Below are positions 1 to 9,400 of a stretch of 64,000 nt of DNA, piece by piece (position 1 is the stretch's first letter; the number at the start of each line of letters is the position of its first letter). The position numbers were made by a program, and so were the translations under genes. A model generated the notes under the pieces. The model made no database searches. It saw only the letters and a list, made by a program, of their open reading frames with translations, and was not told the origin of the DNA. The DNA comes from Campylobacter peloridis LMG 23910 (lineage in GTDB: Bacteria; Campylobacterota; Campylobacteria; Campylobacterales; Campylobacteraceae). The stretch covers positions 1,302,001-1,366,000 of the forward strand of contig NZ_CP007766.1 in assembly GCF_000816785.1 (NCBI RefSeq). Reading direction: 5' to 3'.

Positions 1-2168
1 TTGTTAATAGCAAATTGGTTAAATTTAACATAAGTATTTTTATATTCTTGACTAATTCCTTCTAGTATTTCTTTCATACCTTTTTGACCATATAAAGCTT
101 CTAAGAAAGATATGCTTTGCTTTAATTCTTCACTTAATCCTTGAATTTTAAAATCTTTTATATCAATCCAATACTTACCACTTAATATCTCACCTAGCCA
201 TTTGTTTAAATCATTTGCACTAATTACATCATCACTTGCTAAGATAACATCGCTATCACTTGGTTTATTTGGATTATCAGGGGTGGTAGGTTTTTCTATA
301 GTGTCTGCTTTAGATAAAAAGTCTTTATATACACTTTCTTGAGTTTCATCTGTGTAAGTGTGGATATTGATTTTATTTTGGATATAGCCGTTTTGGTTAA
401 AATCATTTTCATAACTTTGATCAGCTGTTGCATTAGCTAAATCATTTTCATAGTGATAAATATGAACATTCTTAAGTGCATTTGGTCTTCCTATTGGGCT
501 TAATTTTCCAAAATAAAAACTACTAAAACCATTTTGGCCGATTGTATAACCTTTATCAAAATATATATATACATTTTCTAAATAATTACCTGTGTATAAA
601 GTACCAGCAAAACTACCTATACTTACATAATTACTCCAATAATTATAACCAACCGAAGCGTAAATACTTCCTATTCCACTTATTGTTATATTTTTAAATA
701 CATTTGGTGCTCCTCCAGGGTCGTTGCTACCTACAGGATAATTATCCACTCTTCCGCCAAAACCTCCTATCCATGCAGTATATAATTGTTCAGCCTTGCT
801 ATCTACTTTTATGCTTTTTATGTTTTTTATACTTATATTGTTAAAATTACTTGATGTTATATATCCTGCAAATCCACCAACACCTATAGCATTTTCACCA
901 GCAGCAAGCAAATCGCCAATATTTGAGATATTTATATTGTAAAAATTTGCATTATCAGTTCTATATGCCATAGAACCTATATATCTAGGAATTCCATTTG
1001 TATAATCAAAATTTATTGTATTTATATTTAAATTTCCTATATTAGCTAGTTGTATAACTCCAAATAAACCACCTTCATTTCCATCGATAAGAAGGTTAGA
1101 TAAAGTATAACCTTGTCCATCAAGAGTTTTATTAAAAAAAGCACCATTGATACCTATAGGATCCATTAGTTTGTTATCAAAATTGATATTACCTACTAAT
1201 TTAAATTCATCTATACTTCTAGTATCACCCAAACCTTCATTCCAACCTTTTATAAGATATCGCCATTCTATAGCATTAGCTTTTTCATTTTCCATATTGC
1301 CTATAGTTAGAGCTTTTTTGAAATTAGAAGAAATTCCATTATGGGTAACATTGGTATTATCTGTGTAATTTACTTTATTTATATTCACATTGTTACCAAA
1401 TCTATAACCATCATTTGCAAAATTTATCATTTTTCTTTGTATATAGCCATCTTTTTTGGCTGTTACATTGATAATAGAATTTAAATTTGCACTATCTGCA
1501 TCTATATATACATAATTGCCTACTAAGTGTGTTTTAGAATTAGCATTGCCTAATTTACCACCTTGTATATCTACCTTATGTCCTATAAGCAATACATCGT
1601 TTGCATTGATATTACCCATATTTACTACGCTACCTGCTTTTTGTGGTTTAAATACAGGAGAAAAAGTTGCACCTTGTTCAAAGGTTTTCATATTAGCAAA
1701 TTTATTCATATCCTCATTACTCATCGATGAAGTAGAAGCTACAAAGCGATTAGCATTGATATTACCTGTTTTAGTAATGATTACTCCATTAGGATTGATT
1801 AAAAATACATTATTACCACTTGCATTTAATACACCTGCTATGGTAGATTTATTTGTTCCATGAGCTATGTTTAAATAGTTTTTGCTATTACCACCAAAAT
1901 TTACACTTTCACCTTTATTTATATTAAAACCACCACCCCATTGGATAACAGAATTAACTTTATTACCATTTATATGCATATTATTACCACTGACATTTAT
2001 AGTTCCACTTGTGCCATGAGTAAATTTACCACCACTTGGTAGGGCAAATGCAGGTGAAAAAAGCAATGAAGCAACTATACTTGAAAGTAAGATGTGATTA
2101 GTTAGTTTTTTAGAAGGAGTTAAATCAAAATTATTCGATCCCCCCCCCCGTGGAGAAAATACTGCCAT
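1..2168 (-). CDS. TPS-type haemagglutinin-like exoprotein, copy A (3' end off window)
   Basis: The reading frame is open from the ATG at 2168 to the window edge, at least 722 codons, with no stop in frame; the C-terminus is missing. The product starts with a long signal peptide, then a filamentous-haemagglutinin N-terminal TPS domain with the NPNG motif followed by the ANRFVAS stretch. After it come degenerate GLUG-like repeats (GGFAGYI, GGFGGRV, GSFAG) expected to form a beta-helix, then a helical region running off the edge. Known TPS proteins are exported by the Sec pathway and then by an outer-membrane TpsB pore, and act as adhesins or toxins; the role here is inferred. Codons 7-10 contain a 10-G tract that is in frame, so the gene is ON as assembled. 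AAAGGA precedes the start. Residues 1-150 are almost identical to copy B. Host target is unknown. Confidence 0.85.
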   Translation of the reverse strand, partial: MAVFSPRGGGSNNFDLTPSKKLTNHILLSSIVASLLFSPAFALPSGGKFTHGTSGTINVSGNNMHINGNKVNSVIQWGGGFNINKGESVNFGGNSKNYLNIAHGTNKSTIAGVLNASGNNVFLINPNGVIITKTGNINANRFVASTSSMSNEDMNKFANMKTFEQGATFSPVFKPQKAGSVVNMGNINANDVLLIGHKVDIQGGKLGNANSKTHLVGNYVYIDADSANLNSIINVTAKKDGYIQRKMINFANDGYRFGNNVNINKVNYTDNTNVTHNGISSNFKKALTIGNMENEKANAIEWRYLIKGWNEGLGDTRSIDEFKLVGNINFDNKLMDPIGINGAFFNKTLDGQGYTLSNLLIDGNEGGLFGVIQLANIGNLNINTINFDYTNGIPRYIGSMAYRTDNANFYNINISNIGDLLAAGENAIGVGGFAGYITSSNFNNISIKNIKSIKVDSKAEQLYTAWIGGFGGRVDNYPVGSNDPGGAPNVFKNITISGIGSIYASVGYNYWSNYVSIGSFAGTLYTGNYLENVYIYFDKGYTIGQNGFSSFYFGKLSPIGRPNALKNVHIYHYENDLANATADQSYENDFNQNGYIQNKINIHTYTDETQESVYKDFLSKADTIEKPTTPDNPNKPSDSDVILASDDVISANDLNKWLGEILSGKYWIDIKDFKIQGLSEELKQSISFLEALYGQKGMKEILEGISQEYKNTYVKFNQFAIN
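2140..2149. repeat. Poly-G tract (10 G on coding strand), phase-variation switch of copy A
   Basis: Ten consecutive C on the plus strand, inside the coding sequence just after the start. Ten G keep the frame open. Tracts of eight or more G are the usual slipped-strand phase-variation substrate in Campylobacter. Confidence 0.85.
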
Positions 2169-2206
2169 AATAAATCCTTTGTTTGAAAAAATTTATGTAT
2201 GTTAAT

Positions 2207-2212
2207 ATTATA
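2207..2212 (-). promoter_or_regulatory. Predicted -10 box of copy A
   Basis: TATAAT on the minus strand, about 40 nt before the ATG. This suggests copy A can be transcribed on its own. It rests on one hexamer; Campylobacter promoters usually lack a clear -35 box. Confidence 0.5.
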
Positions 2213-2268
2213 TTTATAAAAAAATACTTAAGTTAATGGAATTTAATTTAAAAAATAACTATTCAATA

Positions 2269-2297
2269 ATACTCAGAAAGTTTTTCTTTCTGAGTAT
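2269..2297 (-). terminator. Hairpin after copy B
   Basis: A perfect 12-bp stem (ATACTCAGAAAG with its complement) and a 5-nt loop start 5 nt after the copy B stop. A T-rich run lies about 12 nt further on, so termination is probably incomplete. Confidence 0.6.
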
Positions 2298-2301
2298 GTA
2301 T

Positions 2302-5300
2302 TTAATAACTTCCAACCACACAAGGATTCATAGTTTTAAAATTATCACTTACTATACAAGTTCTAGCTCTTTGAGTAATAGCTGCTTCTTCTATTTCTTG
2401 GGTTTCTTCTTCTTCGTATTTAAAAGTAGGTGTTTGTTTTTGTGAGCTAGCTATTTGGCGTGATAGTTTTTGATAATCATCATTTTCAACACCACCACCT
2501 TGGGTTGGTTTGTCTACATTAGGGGTATTTATTAAAGATGTATTGAATTTTCCTATTACTATAACTTTATTGTTATTGTTTTTATCTTTAAAAATTTGAA
2601 GATTATTTTCTTGTATAGATAATTTAGCATAAAGTAGTTTTGCTTCTTTGTCTAGTTCTTTTATATTATTTTTTATAGCTATAAAAGCAGGATCATTTTC
2701 ATTTTTTATACCTTTGTCTATTAAGGTTAAAAAATCATTATAAGCTTTTATAAATCTTTTAAGTTTAGCTTGATTTTGTTCTAATTGTTTTTCTATATCT
2801 AAACCCAAAGAAACTACTTCTTTATTTAGTTTGTCTAATTTAGTATGCCATAAGTTTTTGTTTTTGTTAAAGTCTTTGATTTTATCATCTGCTTTTTTAA
2901 AGGATTGCTCAAAATCTTTTTTTGCAGTATTTTCAAATTGAGCTTTATTTATATCATGATCTTTATAAGTATTTAAAAAACTTAAACTTTGCAATAAAGC
3001 TCTAGCATCATTTTCTTTAACACCTAAATAAGCTGTGATAAATTTAACTTGTTCATCTTCTGTTTTATTGGCTAAAGTTTTATATTCTTTTAGCAATTTA
3101 TCTAATAATCTAATATTGATAACATATTTAATCTTATCAATATCTTTAATAATATAATCATTCCATACTGCATTAGAGATTAAATCATCTTTATTTAGAG
3201 TAGGTTTTTCATTAAGAATTAAATCTAGATTAGGAAGGATTGATTGGTTTGAGTTTTGAGGTAGTTCTGGACTTGTGATATTTGGTTTTTTTATGTCTGG
3301 TTTTGCAAGATTATATTCGCTTTTAAACTCTTGGTAGGTTTTATCTTTGTTATCATCACCATATATATGAGTAGTAAAATTATTTGTATTTATATTACTC
3401 ATGATATCTTTAAAATCTTTTTCATGATGATAGATGTGAATGTTAGACATATTATCAGTGATTTTATCACTAAATTTGTATATTTTAACATTGTTATTTG
3501 TAAATGTTGTATTTGGATGAAAATAAACATGAATCTTGTTAAATTTAAATCTTCTATCACTATCATAATAACTTGGAGCAAAACCATAAATTGCTGAATT
3601 TTGCGTGGTAGGGTTTTTAATGCTAATGTTATTTATACCATCTATAAAAATATCATTAAACTCTATTTTTCCATATATATGATTATAACTTCTATGAAAA
3701 TCAGCAACAAATCCTGCTATATTTGCAGATCTAAAATGTTCATCTCCATTTATATTGTGTTTAATATCATGTATATTTTTTATTATTATATTTTCAAATT
3801 TTCCACCTACTTCTCCTATGGTTATTCCTCCAGAAAAACCTCCAATCAAAAATCTATTACCACTAGTAGTAATATTTCCTATATTATTCAAATAAATATT
3901 TTTATACAAATTCGTATCATTATGCTTAATATAAATATTTCCAGCAAAACCCCCAATAGAGCCATATCTTCCATTTGCATTAATACCATTAATATTATCT
4001 AAATATATATTTTCATATTTACCCTCTTCAATATTTCCAGCAAAGCCTCCAATTTTCATACTTGCATATGAATACTCACTTTGTTCAATATGGAATAAAT
4101 TTATATTATTAATGTTTTTTAAAGAAATATTATTAAATCTTGGAGGATTAATTTCACTAAGATATGTTTGCCCTATACTTCCAGCAAAGCCTCCAAATAG
4201 AATTCCTTTATCTGTCAACCAAGATGTATCACTTGAAACAGTTGCTTGAATTTTAATACCACTAATATCATTAAGAAGTATATTTTTAAAATCTCCTAAG
4301 TCGATACTTCCAGCAAAGCCTCCCAAATAAGCTATAGCCCTATAATTACCATATAAAGTCATATTTAAATTTTTTATATCATTTAATGCAATTTTATTAA
4401 ATACCCCATTAGTTATCACTCCAGCAAAGCCTCCTAAAGAAGATTCTATAGAATTTTCTTTATCATTTTTATCATGAGTTAAACCATGTATAGTTTTTAA
4501 ATTTATATCTTCAAAACTACCACCATCAATGCGTCCTGCAAAGCCTCCTATGTTTGCTTCAGAAAAACTCCAAAAATATTTTTCATCATATGAAGGTTTG
4601 CTTCGAGTAGCTTTAAAATTTATATTTTTAATATTATTTAAAGATATATTTGAAAAATTTCCATTTGCTATATATCCAGCAAAGCCACCTAAACCGATAA
4701 AATACTCGCTTATATATGCACCACCATATATAGGTTTGTGAATTTCACTTTCTCTAATACTTAAATTTTCCACATTTTTTAAAGAAATTCCATCAACAAA
4801 ACCAAAAATAGAACCAGCAAAACCACCTACTCCATAGGCATAGTGTTTCCAATAAGCATCTATTTCATCTGGTATATCAACAATAGCACTATGTTTCACA
4901 TCAAAATTTTTTATATTTTCTAAGGTGATATTTCTAAATATACCATTAGCATCTCCAGCAAAGCCACCTGTTCCATAAGTAGTAATATATCCAGAATCAA
5001 CTACAACTTTGACATCATTTTTTAAACTAGTTAAATTCTTTAAACTAGCTCTATCTACAAAGCCATCTAAATAACCAGCAAATCCTCCAACATATTCATT
5101 TTTAGCATTAATGCCACCACCACTATAATCTACATTAATATTTGTAAAGCTTGCTTCTTTAGTTGCACCAAATATACCAACATAATGTTTTTTAGAATCA
5201 TTATTTGTTAAATTTGCTGTATCTATATACATACCTTTTAATACAAAACCTTGTCCATCAAAGTTTTTAGTAAAGGCATTATCTTTGGTATTGCCTACTA

Positions 5301-6342
5301 TCATGGAAGAACAACCAAGTCCATCTATGCAATAATTTGCATAATTTTTACCAGCAAAATTTATATTAGAAACTAATTTATATTCATTTGCAGTAGTTCT
5401 AAAACCATTTTTATTTTCATTCCAACCTTTAGCAAAATGCCACCAGTCTTCTGTATTGGCTATAGAAACAAAATGTGCTTTTTTAAAGTTCTTATCATTG
5501 TGCTTATATCCCCCATATGAAGGTGTAGAATATTTTAAAAATATATTTAATGCTTCAGGGTTATAATAATACCCAGTAGCACTTAAATATATAGAACCTT
5601 TATTTTTAGCTGTGATATTTAATTTATTATTTTTGTTTATATTAGCTACATCAACATATACTTCATTTCCAACTAAATGTGTATTTTTGGAATTAACTTG
5701 GTTTAAATATAATTTTCCTTTATCATTACCTGCACTTGCATGCAATAAAACCTTATTGCCTATAAGCAATACATCATTTGCATTGATATTACCCATATTT
5801 ACTACATTGCCAAGTTTATTTGCTTTAAATACAGGAGAAAAACTTCCAGCTTGTTCTTGTGATAAATTTGCAAATTTCCACATATCATCACTACTCATCG
5901 ATGAAGTAGAAGCTACAAAGCGATTAGCATTGATATTACCTGTTTTAGTAATGATTACTCCATTAGGATTGATTAAAAATACATTATTATCTTTTGCATT
6001 TAATACACCTGCTATGGTAGATTTATTTGTTCCATGAGCTATGTTTAAGTAGTTTTTACTATTACCACCAAAATTTACACTTTCACCTTTATTTATATTA
6101 AAACCACCACCCCATTGGATAACAGAATTAACTTTATTACCATTTATATGCATATTATTACCACTAACATTTATAGTTCCACTTGTGCCATGAGTAAATT
6201 TACCACCACTTGGTAAGGCAAATGCAGGTGAAAAAAGTAATGAAGCAACTATACTTGAAAGTAAGATGTGATTAGTTAGTTTTTTAGAAGGAGTTAAATC
6301 AAAATTATTCGATCCCCCCCCCCGTGGAGAAAATACTGCCAT
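2302..6342 (-). CDS. TPS-type haemagglutinin-like exoprotein, copy B (1346 aa)
   Basis: A complete 1346-residue exoprotein. An extended signal peptide (cleavage predicted after Ala42) precedes a TPS domain with NPNG at 125-128. The centre carries about eleven GGFAG-type GLUG motifs spaced roughly 45-60 residues apart, each followed by an N-I-x-L-x-N-I rung typical of a parallel beta-helix. Residues from about 1130 to 1270 are Lys/Glu-rich and look coiled-coil. The last 30 residues contain two cysteines twelve positions apart (ARTC, then NPCVVG) and are nearly identical in copy C. The 10-G tract in codons 7-10 is in frame; 9 or 11 G would hit a stop within about ten codons. An AAAGGA ribosome site sits 7 nt before the ATG. 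Secretion through a TpsB partner is inferred; none is encoded here. An adhesin is most likely, and no toxin domain was recognised. Confidence 0.88.
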   Translation of the reverse strand: MAVFSPRGGGSNNFDLTPSKKLTNHILLSSIVASLLFSPAFALPSGGKFTHGTSGTINVSGNNMHINGNKVNSVIQWGGGFNINKGESVNFGGNSKNYLNIAHGTNKSTIAGVLNAKDNNVFLINPNGVIITKTGNINANRFVASTSSMSSDDMWKFANLSQEQAGSFSPVFKANKLGNVVNMGNINANDVLLIGNKVLLHASAGNDKGKLYLNQVNSKNTHLVGNEVYVDVANINKNNKLNITAKNKGSIYLSATGYYYNPEALNIFLKYSTPSYGGYKHNDKNFKKAHFVSIANTEDWWHFAKGWNENKNGFRTTANEYKLVSNINFAGKNYANYCIDGLGCSSMIVGNTKDNAFTKNFDGQGFVLKGMYIDTANLTNNDSKKHYVGIFGATKEASFTNINVDYSGGGINAKNEYVGGFAGYLDGFVDRASLKNLTSLKNDVKVVVDSGYITTYGTGGFAGDANGIFRNITLENIKNFDVKHSAIVDIPDEIDAYWKHYAYGVGGFAGSIFGFVDGISLKNVENLSIRESEIHKPIYGGAYISEYFIGLGGFAGYIANGNFSNISLNNIKNINFKATRSKPSYDEKYFWSFSEANIGGFAGRIDGGSFEDINLKTIHGLTHDKNDKENSIESSLGGFAGVITNGVFNKIALNDIKNLNMTLYGNYRAIAYLGGFAGSIDLGDFKNILLNDISGIKIQATVSSDTSWLTDKGILFGGFAGSIGQTYLSEINPPRFNNISLKNINNINLFHIEQSEYSYASMKIGGFAGNIEEGKYENIYLDNINGINANGRYGSIGGFAGNIYIKHNDTNLYKNIYLNNIGNITTSGNRFLIGGFSGGITIGEVGGKFENIIIKNIHDIKHNINGDEHFRSANIAGFVADFHRSYNHIYGKIEFNDIFIDGINNISIKNPTTQNSAIYGFAPSYYDSDRRFKFNKIHVYFHPNTTFTNNNVKIYKFSDKITDNMSNIHIYHHEKDFKDIMSNINTNNFTTHIYGDDNKDKTYQEFKSEYNLAKPDIKKPNITSPELPQNSNQSILPNLDLILNEKPTLNKDDLISNAVWNDYIIKDIDKIKYVINIRLLDKLLKEYKTLANKTEDEQVKFITAYLGVKENDARALLQSLSFLNTYKDHDINKAQFENTAKKDFEQSFKKADDKIKDFNKNKNLWHTKLDKLNKEVVSLGLDIEKQLEQNQAKLKRFIKAYNDFLTLIDKGIKNENDPAFIAIKNNIKELDKEAKLLYAKLSIQENNLQIFKDKNNNNKVIVIGKFNTSLINTPNVDKPTQGGGVENDDYQKLSRQIASSQKQTPTFKYEEEETQEIEEAAITQRARTCIVSDNFKTMNPCVVGSY
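6314..6323. repeat. Poly-G tract (10 G on coding strand), phase-variation switch of copy B
   Basis: Ten C on the plus strand, at the same place and length as in copy A. Loss or gain of one G brings a stop codon within about ten codons. Confidence 0.87.
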
Positions 6343-6380
6343 AATAAATCCTTTGTTTGAAAAAATTTATGTATGTTAAT

Positions 6381-6386
6381 ATTATA
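6381..6386 (-). promoter_or_regulatory. Predicted -10 box of copy B
   Basis: TATAAT in the same sequence context as the copy A box, inside the direct repeat. Confidence 0.5.
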
Positions 6387-6442
6387 TTTATAAAAAAATA
6401 CTTAAGTTAATGGAATTTAATTTAAAAAATAACTACTCAATA

Positions 6443-6471
6443 ATACTCAGAAAGTTTTTCTTTCTGAGTAT
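6443..6471 (-). terminator. Hairpin after copy C
   Basis: The same 12-bp stem and 5-nt loop as at 2269-2297, located between copies C and B. Confidence 0.6.
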
Positions 6472-6475
6472 GTAT

Positions 6476-9400
6476 TTAATAGCCTCCAACCACACAAGGA
6501 TTCATAGTTTTAAAATTATCACTTACTATACAAGTTCTAGCTCTTTGAGTAATAGCTGCTTCTTCTATCTCATGCTCTTCTTCCTCTTCTTCTAAGCTTT
6601 CATCACCTATTAAATTTAAAGACGCAGTTTGTTCAAATTCTAAATCAATCTCAGGGAGTTCAGGTTTATTAGGATCTTCTCCTTCTCCTCCATCGCCTTT
6701 GATTTGATCTAACTTGGGATTAGTATTTAATACCACATTAGCAAAAGCACCAATTACTTTGAAATTTTCTGTATTATTTTTGTTTTGCCAAGTAGATAGT
6801 TCATTTTGCTTGGTATTGATTAAAATCGCTAAATCTTGGCTGTCTTTCATTAAGGTATCTATTTTGTTTTTTAATATAACAAATTCTGGGTCGTTTTTAT
6901 GTGCTAAGCCTTTATTGATTAAAACTACATATTTATTGTAAGCTTTAATAACTACATCAAGCTCATTTTGCTTAGCAATAAGATCTTTTAAAAATCCTTT
7001 TGATTCATTTGCTAAAGATTTTAATTCATCATTAAGCTGATTGATTTTATCTTTGATATTTTTAGTTGTATTATTTACTTGTTTTAATATACTTTCTTTT
7101 GTGCTAAAACCATTTCCTTTGAATTTATCATTTGAAGCAGTGCTTAAACCATTTTTTTCATAAGCTAAAAGAAAATCTAAACTTTGAACTACTTCTAAAG
7201 CTTTTGTTTTATCACCACTTAAAAAGTATTTAGCTACAAATTCAACCTTTTGTTCTTCACCCATATTAGAATAATTTGCTTTATCTTCTAGCATTTTCAA
7301 TAAATCACTTATATGTAATTTATATTTTCCATTAGTGATATTAGCAATTATTTCTTTTTTAATCATTTCTTGAAGCAAATCATTTTCATCAAGTTTTACT
7401 TCGTTAGGATTATTTCCGCCTTCACCTATGGTGGTAAAGATAGGATCTGTTAGTTTAAAATCTGTGGTAGTTTGAAAAGAATTAGAGGTTTTATCATATT
7501 GCAATCCTGTAGCTGTTTGAGCGGAGGCGATAAAGTTATCATATTGATTTTGTAAAAAATTTACATTGTTTTGATATTTTCCACTATCTACTTTATCATA
7601 AGCTGAAAACAAATCCTTATCATAATAGACATTAACATTTTTAAAAATAACATTATTATCAGAAAAAGCGGTATTGCTCTCGTTATTATATATAAAAGCT
7701 GTTTGAAATCTCAAATCATCTCTATAATCATTGCTTATAGTTAATCCTTTTAAAGATATAAAAATATTTTCTAAAGTGGCATTTTTAGCATCTATCGCAA
7801 AAACACCCATATATCCATAATAAGGATCTCCATATCCACCACTTGTATATCCATCATATTTTATATTACTTATATCATGAATGATAATACTTTTAAAATT
7901 TGAATTTCCTGGTGTATAACTTTTACCTATCATCCCAGCAAACAACCCAAAACGAGAATTTTTTATATCTATATTTTTTACATTACTTATAGAAATATTT
8001 TCGTATTTTCCTTTAGAAATTTCTCCAGCAAAAAGACCATAATATTGATTTCCAACAAATTTAATTAAATCTATATCATTTAATTTGATATTTTTAAATT
8101 CTCCATTTTCTATAATGCCTATAAATCCGCCTGAACTATCATGGCCTCTAGTGGCTGAAATTTCCCCTATATTATTTAAGGTAATATTTTCGTATTTTCC
8201 ATTATCTGATCTTGCTATAAATCCTCCCACTGCTTGTTCTGCTGTTATTTTTCTAATATCATCAAGTAAAATATTTTTAAATAATACTTCTTTTGTTTTA
8301 TGTCCCCAAAAATTAGCTATAAATCCTCCAGTCCAAGTCCAATTACCACCTATTGCATCATAATCTGTTAATTTGATATTTTCAAAAATCATTTTTTCTA
8401 CATTAGGAGCCAAGCTACCAGCTTGTCCAGCCATGCCAGCAAATCCACCTGAAGCCGTTCCGTAAATAATTCCTACATTATTTATACTAATGTCTTTAAA
8501 AATACCAGCACTAAGACTTCCAGTAAATGCACCCGCACCTACTACAGAATAACCATTAGCATAAACTTTTTCTATGCCATCTATGCTAATTCTTTCATAA
8601 TTTCCAACATTTGCACCTCTAATAAGCCCTATAAAGCCTCCAGCATAGTTATTAGTCGCATATACTTCTTTTATATTTTTCATACTAATATCATAAAAAC
8701 TTCCACCATCTGAAGCTCCAGCTATAGTTCCAGTAGCTCTTTGGCCTTTTGTAGCGATATTTTCAACTTTTAAGTTTTTAACAACACCGCCATTTCCAAC
8801 TCCACTAAAAATTCCTACATAATGATCTTTGTGCTTATTTGTAGAAGAATAAGAGGAGGTATCTAACTTAATATTACTTAAAGTGTATCCATTACCATTA
8901 AAAGTTGATGTAAAAGCACTAGACCAATCGTAAGCTTTTTTACTAGAATCATAAAAAACATACCCCACCATATACTCAGGTTTAAAATCATTGTTAAAAT
9001 CTATATTATTTATAAGTCTAAATTCTTTTACTTTTCTTGTATCGCCTTTATTGTTATTCCAAGCATTAGCAAATATAACCCATTCACCTACTGAATCTAT
9101 AGTAAGGTATTGTTTAAAATCTATTTTTTGAACCTTATTTTCAGTTAGTTTATTGTTATTGTCTGTATAGTTAGTTAAGGTAAAACTATCACCACCTACA
9201 AATTTATATTCACCATCTTCAAATGCACTCATGCTAGCTGAAAGCTCAACGCTGTTTAAAGCTGTGATATTATTAGTTTTATTTTCTGCAAAAGAGCTAG
9301 GGTTTAATACTAAATCATTTCCCACCAAATGTGTAGTAGAATTTTTATTACCTACCTTACCACCTTGTATATCTACTTTATTGCCTATAAGCAATACATC

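Larger units (their letters stand above)
1719..2394. repeat. 676-bp direct repeat, unit 1
   Basis: Matches 5893-6568 at a constant offset of 4174 bp with only about ten differences seen. It spans the TPS-domain start of copy A, the spacer with promoter and hairpin, and the C-terminal end of copy B. Confidence 0.88.
5893..6568. repeat. 676-bp direct repeat, unit 2
   Basis: Partner of 1719-2394. It spans the TPS-domain start of copy B, the spacer, and the C-terminal end of copy C. Similarity stops abruptly at the right end, where the acidic C-terminal linkers of B and C diverge. Confidence 0.88.

Noticed and set aside
1-2168. Copy A as a pseudogene or frameshifted fragment
   Set aside because: I translated the frame from 2168 to 1 and found no stop. 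It is cut by the window edge only.
2269-2297. Inverted repeats at 2269-2297 and 6443-6471 as insertion-sequence ends
   Set aside because: Both lie in equal places after a stop codon, in the middle of the 676-bp repeat, with no transposase or target duplication. They fit hairpin terminators.
3500-5200. Repeated motifs in copy B as a CRISPR or DNA tandem repeat
   Set aside because: The repetition is at protein level (GGFAG rungs), spacing varies, and DNA units are not identical.
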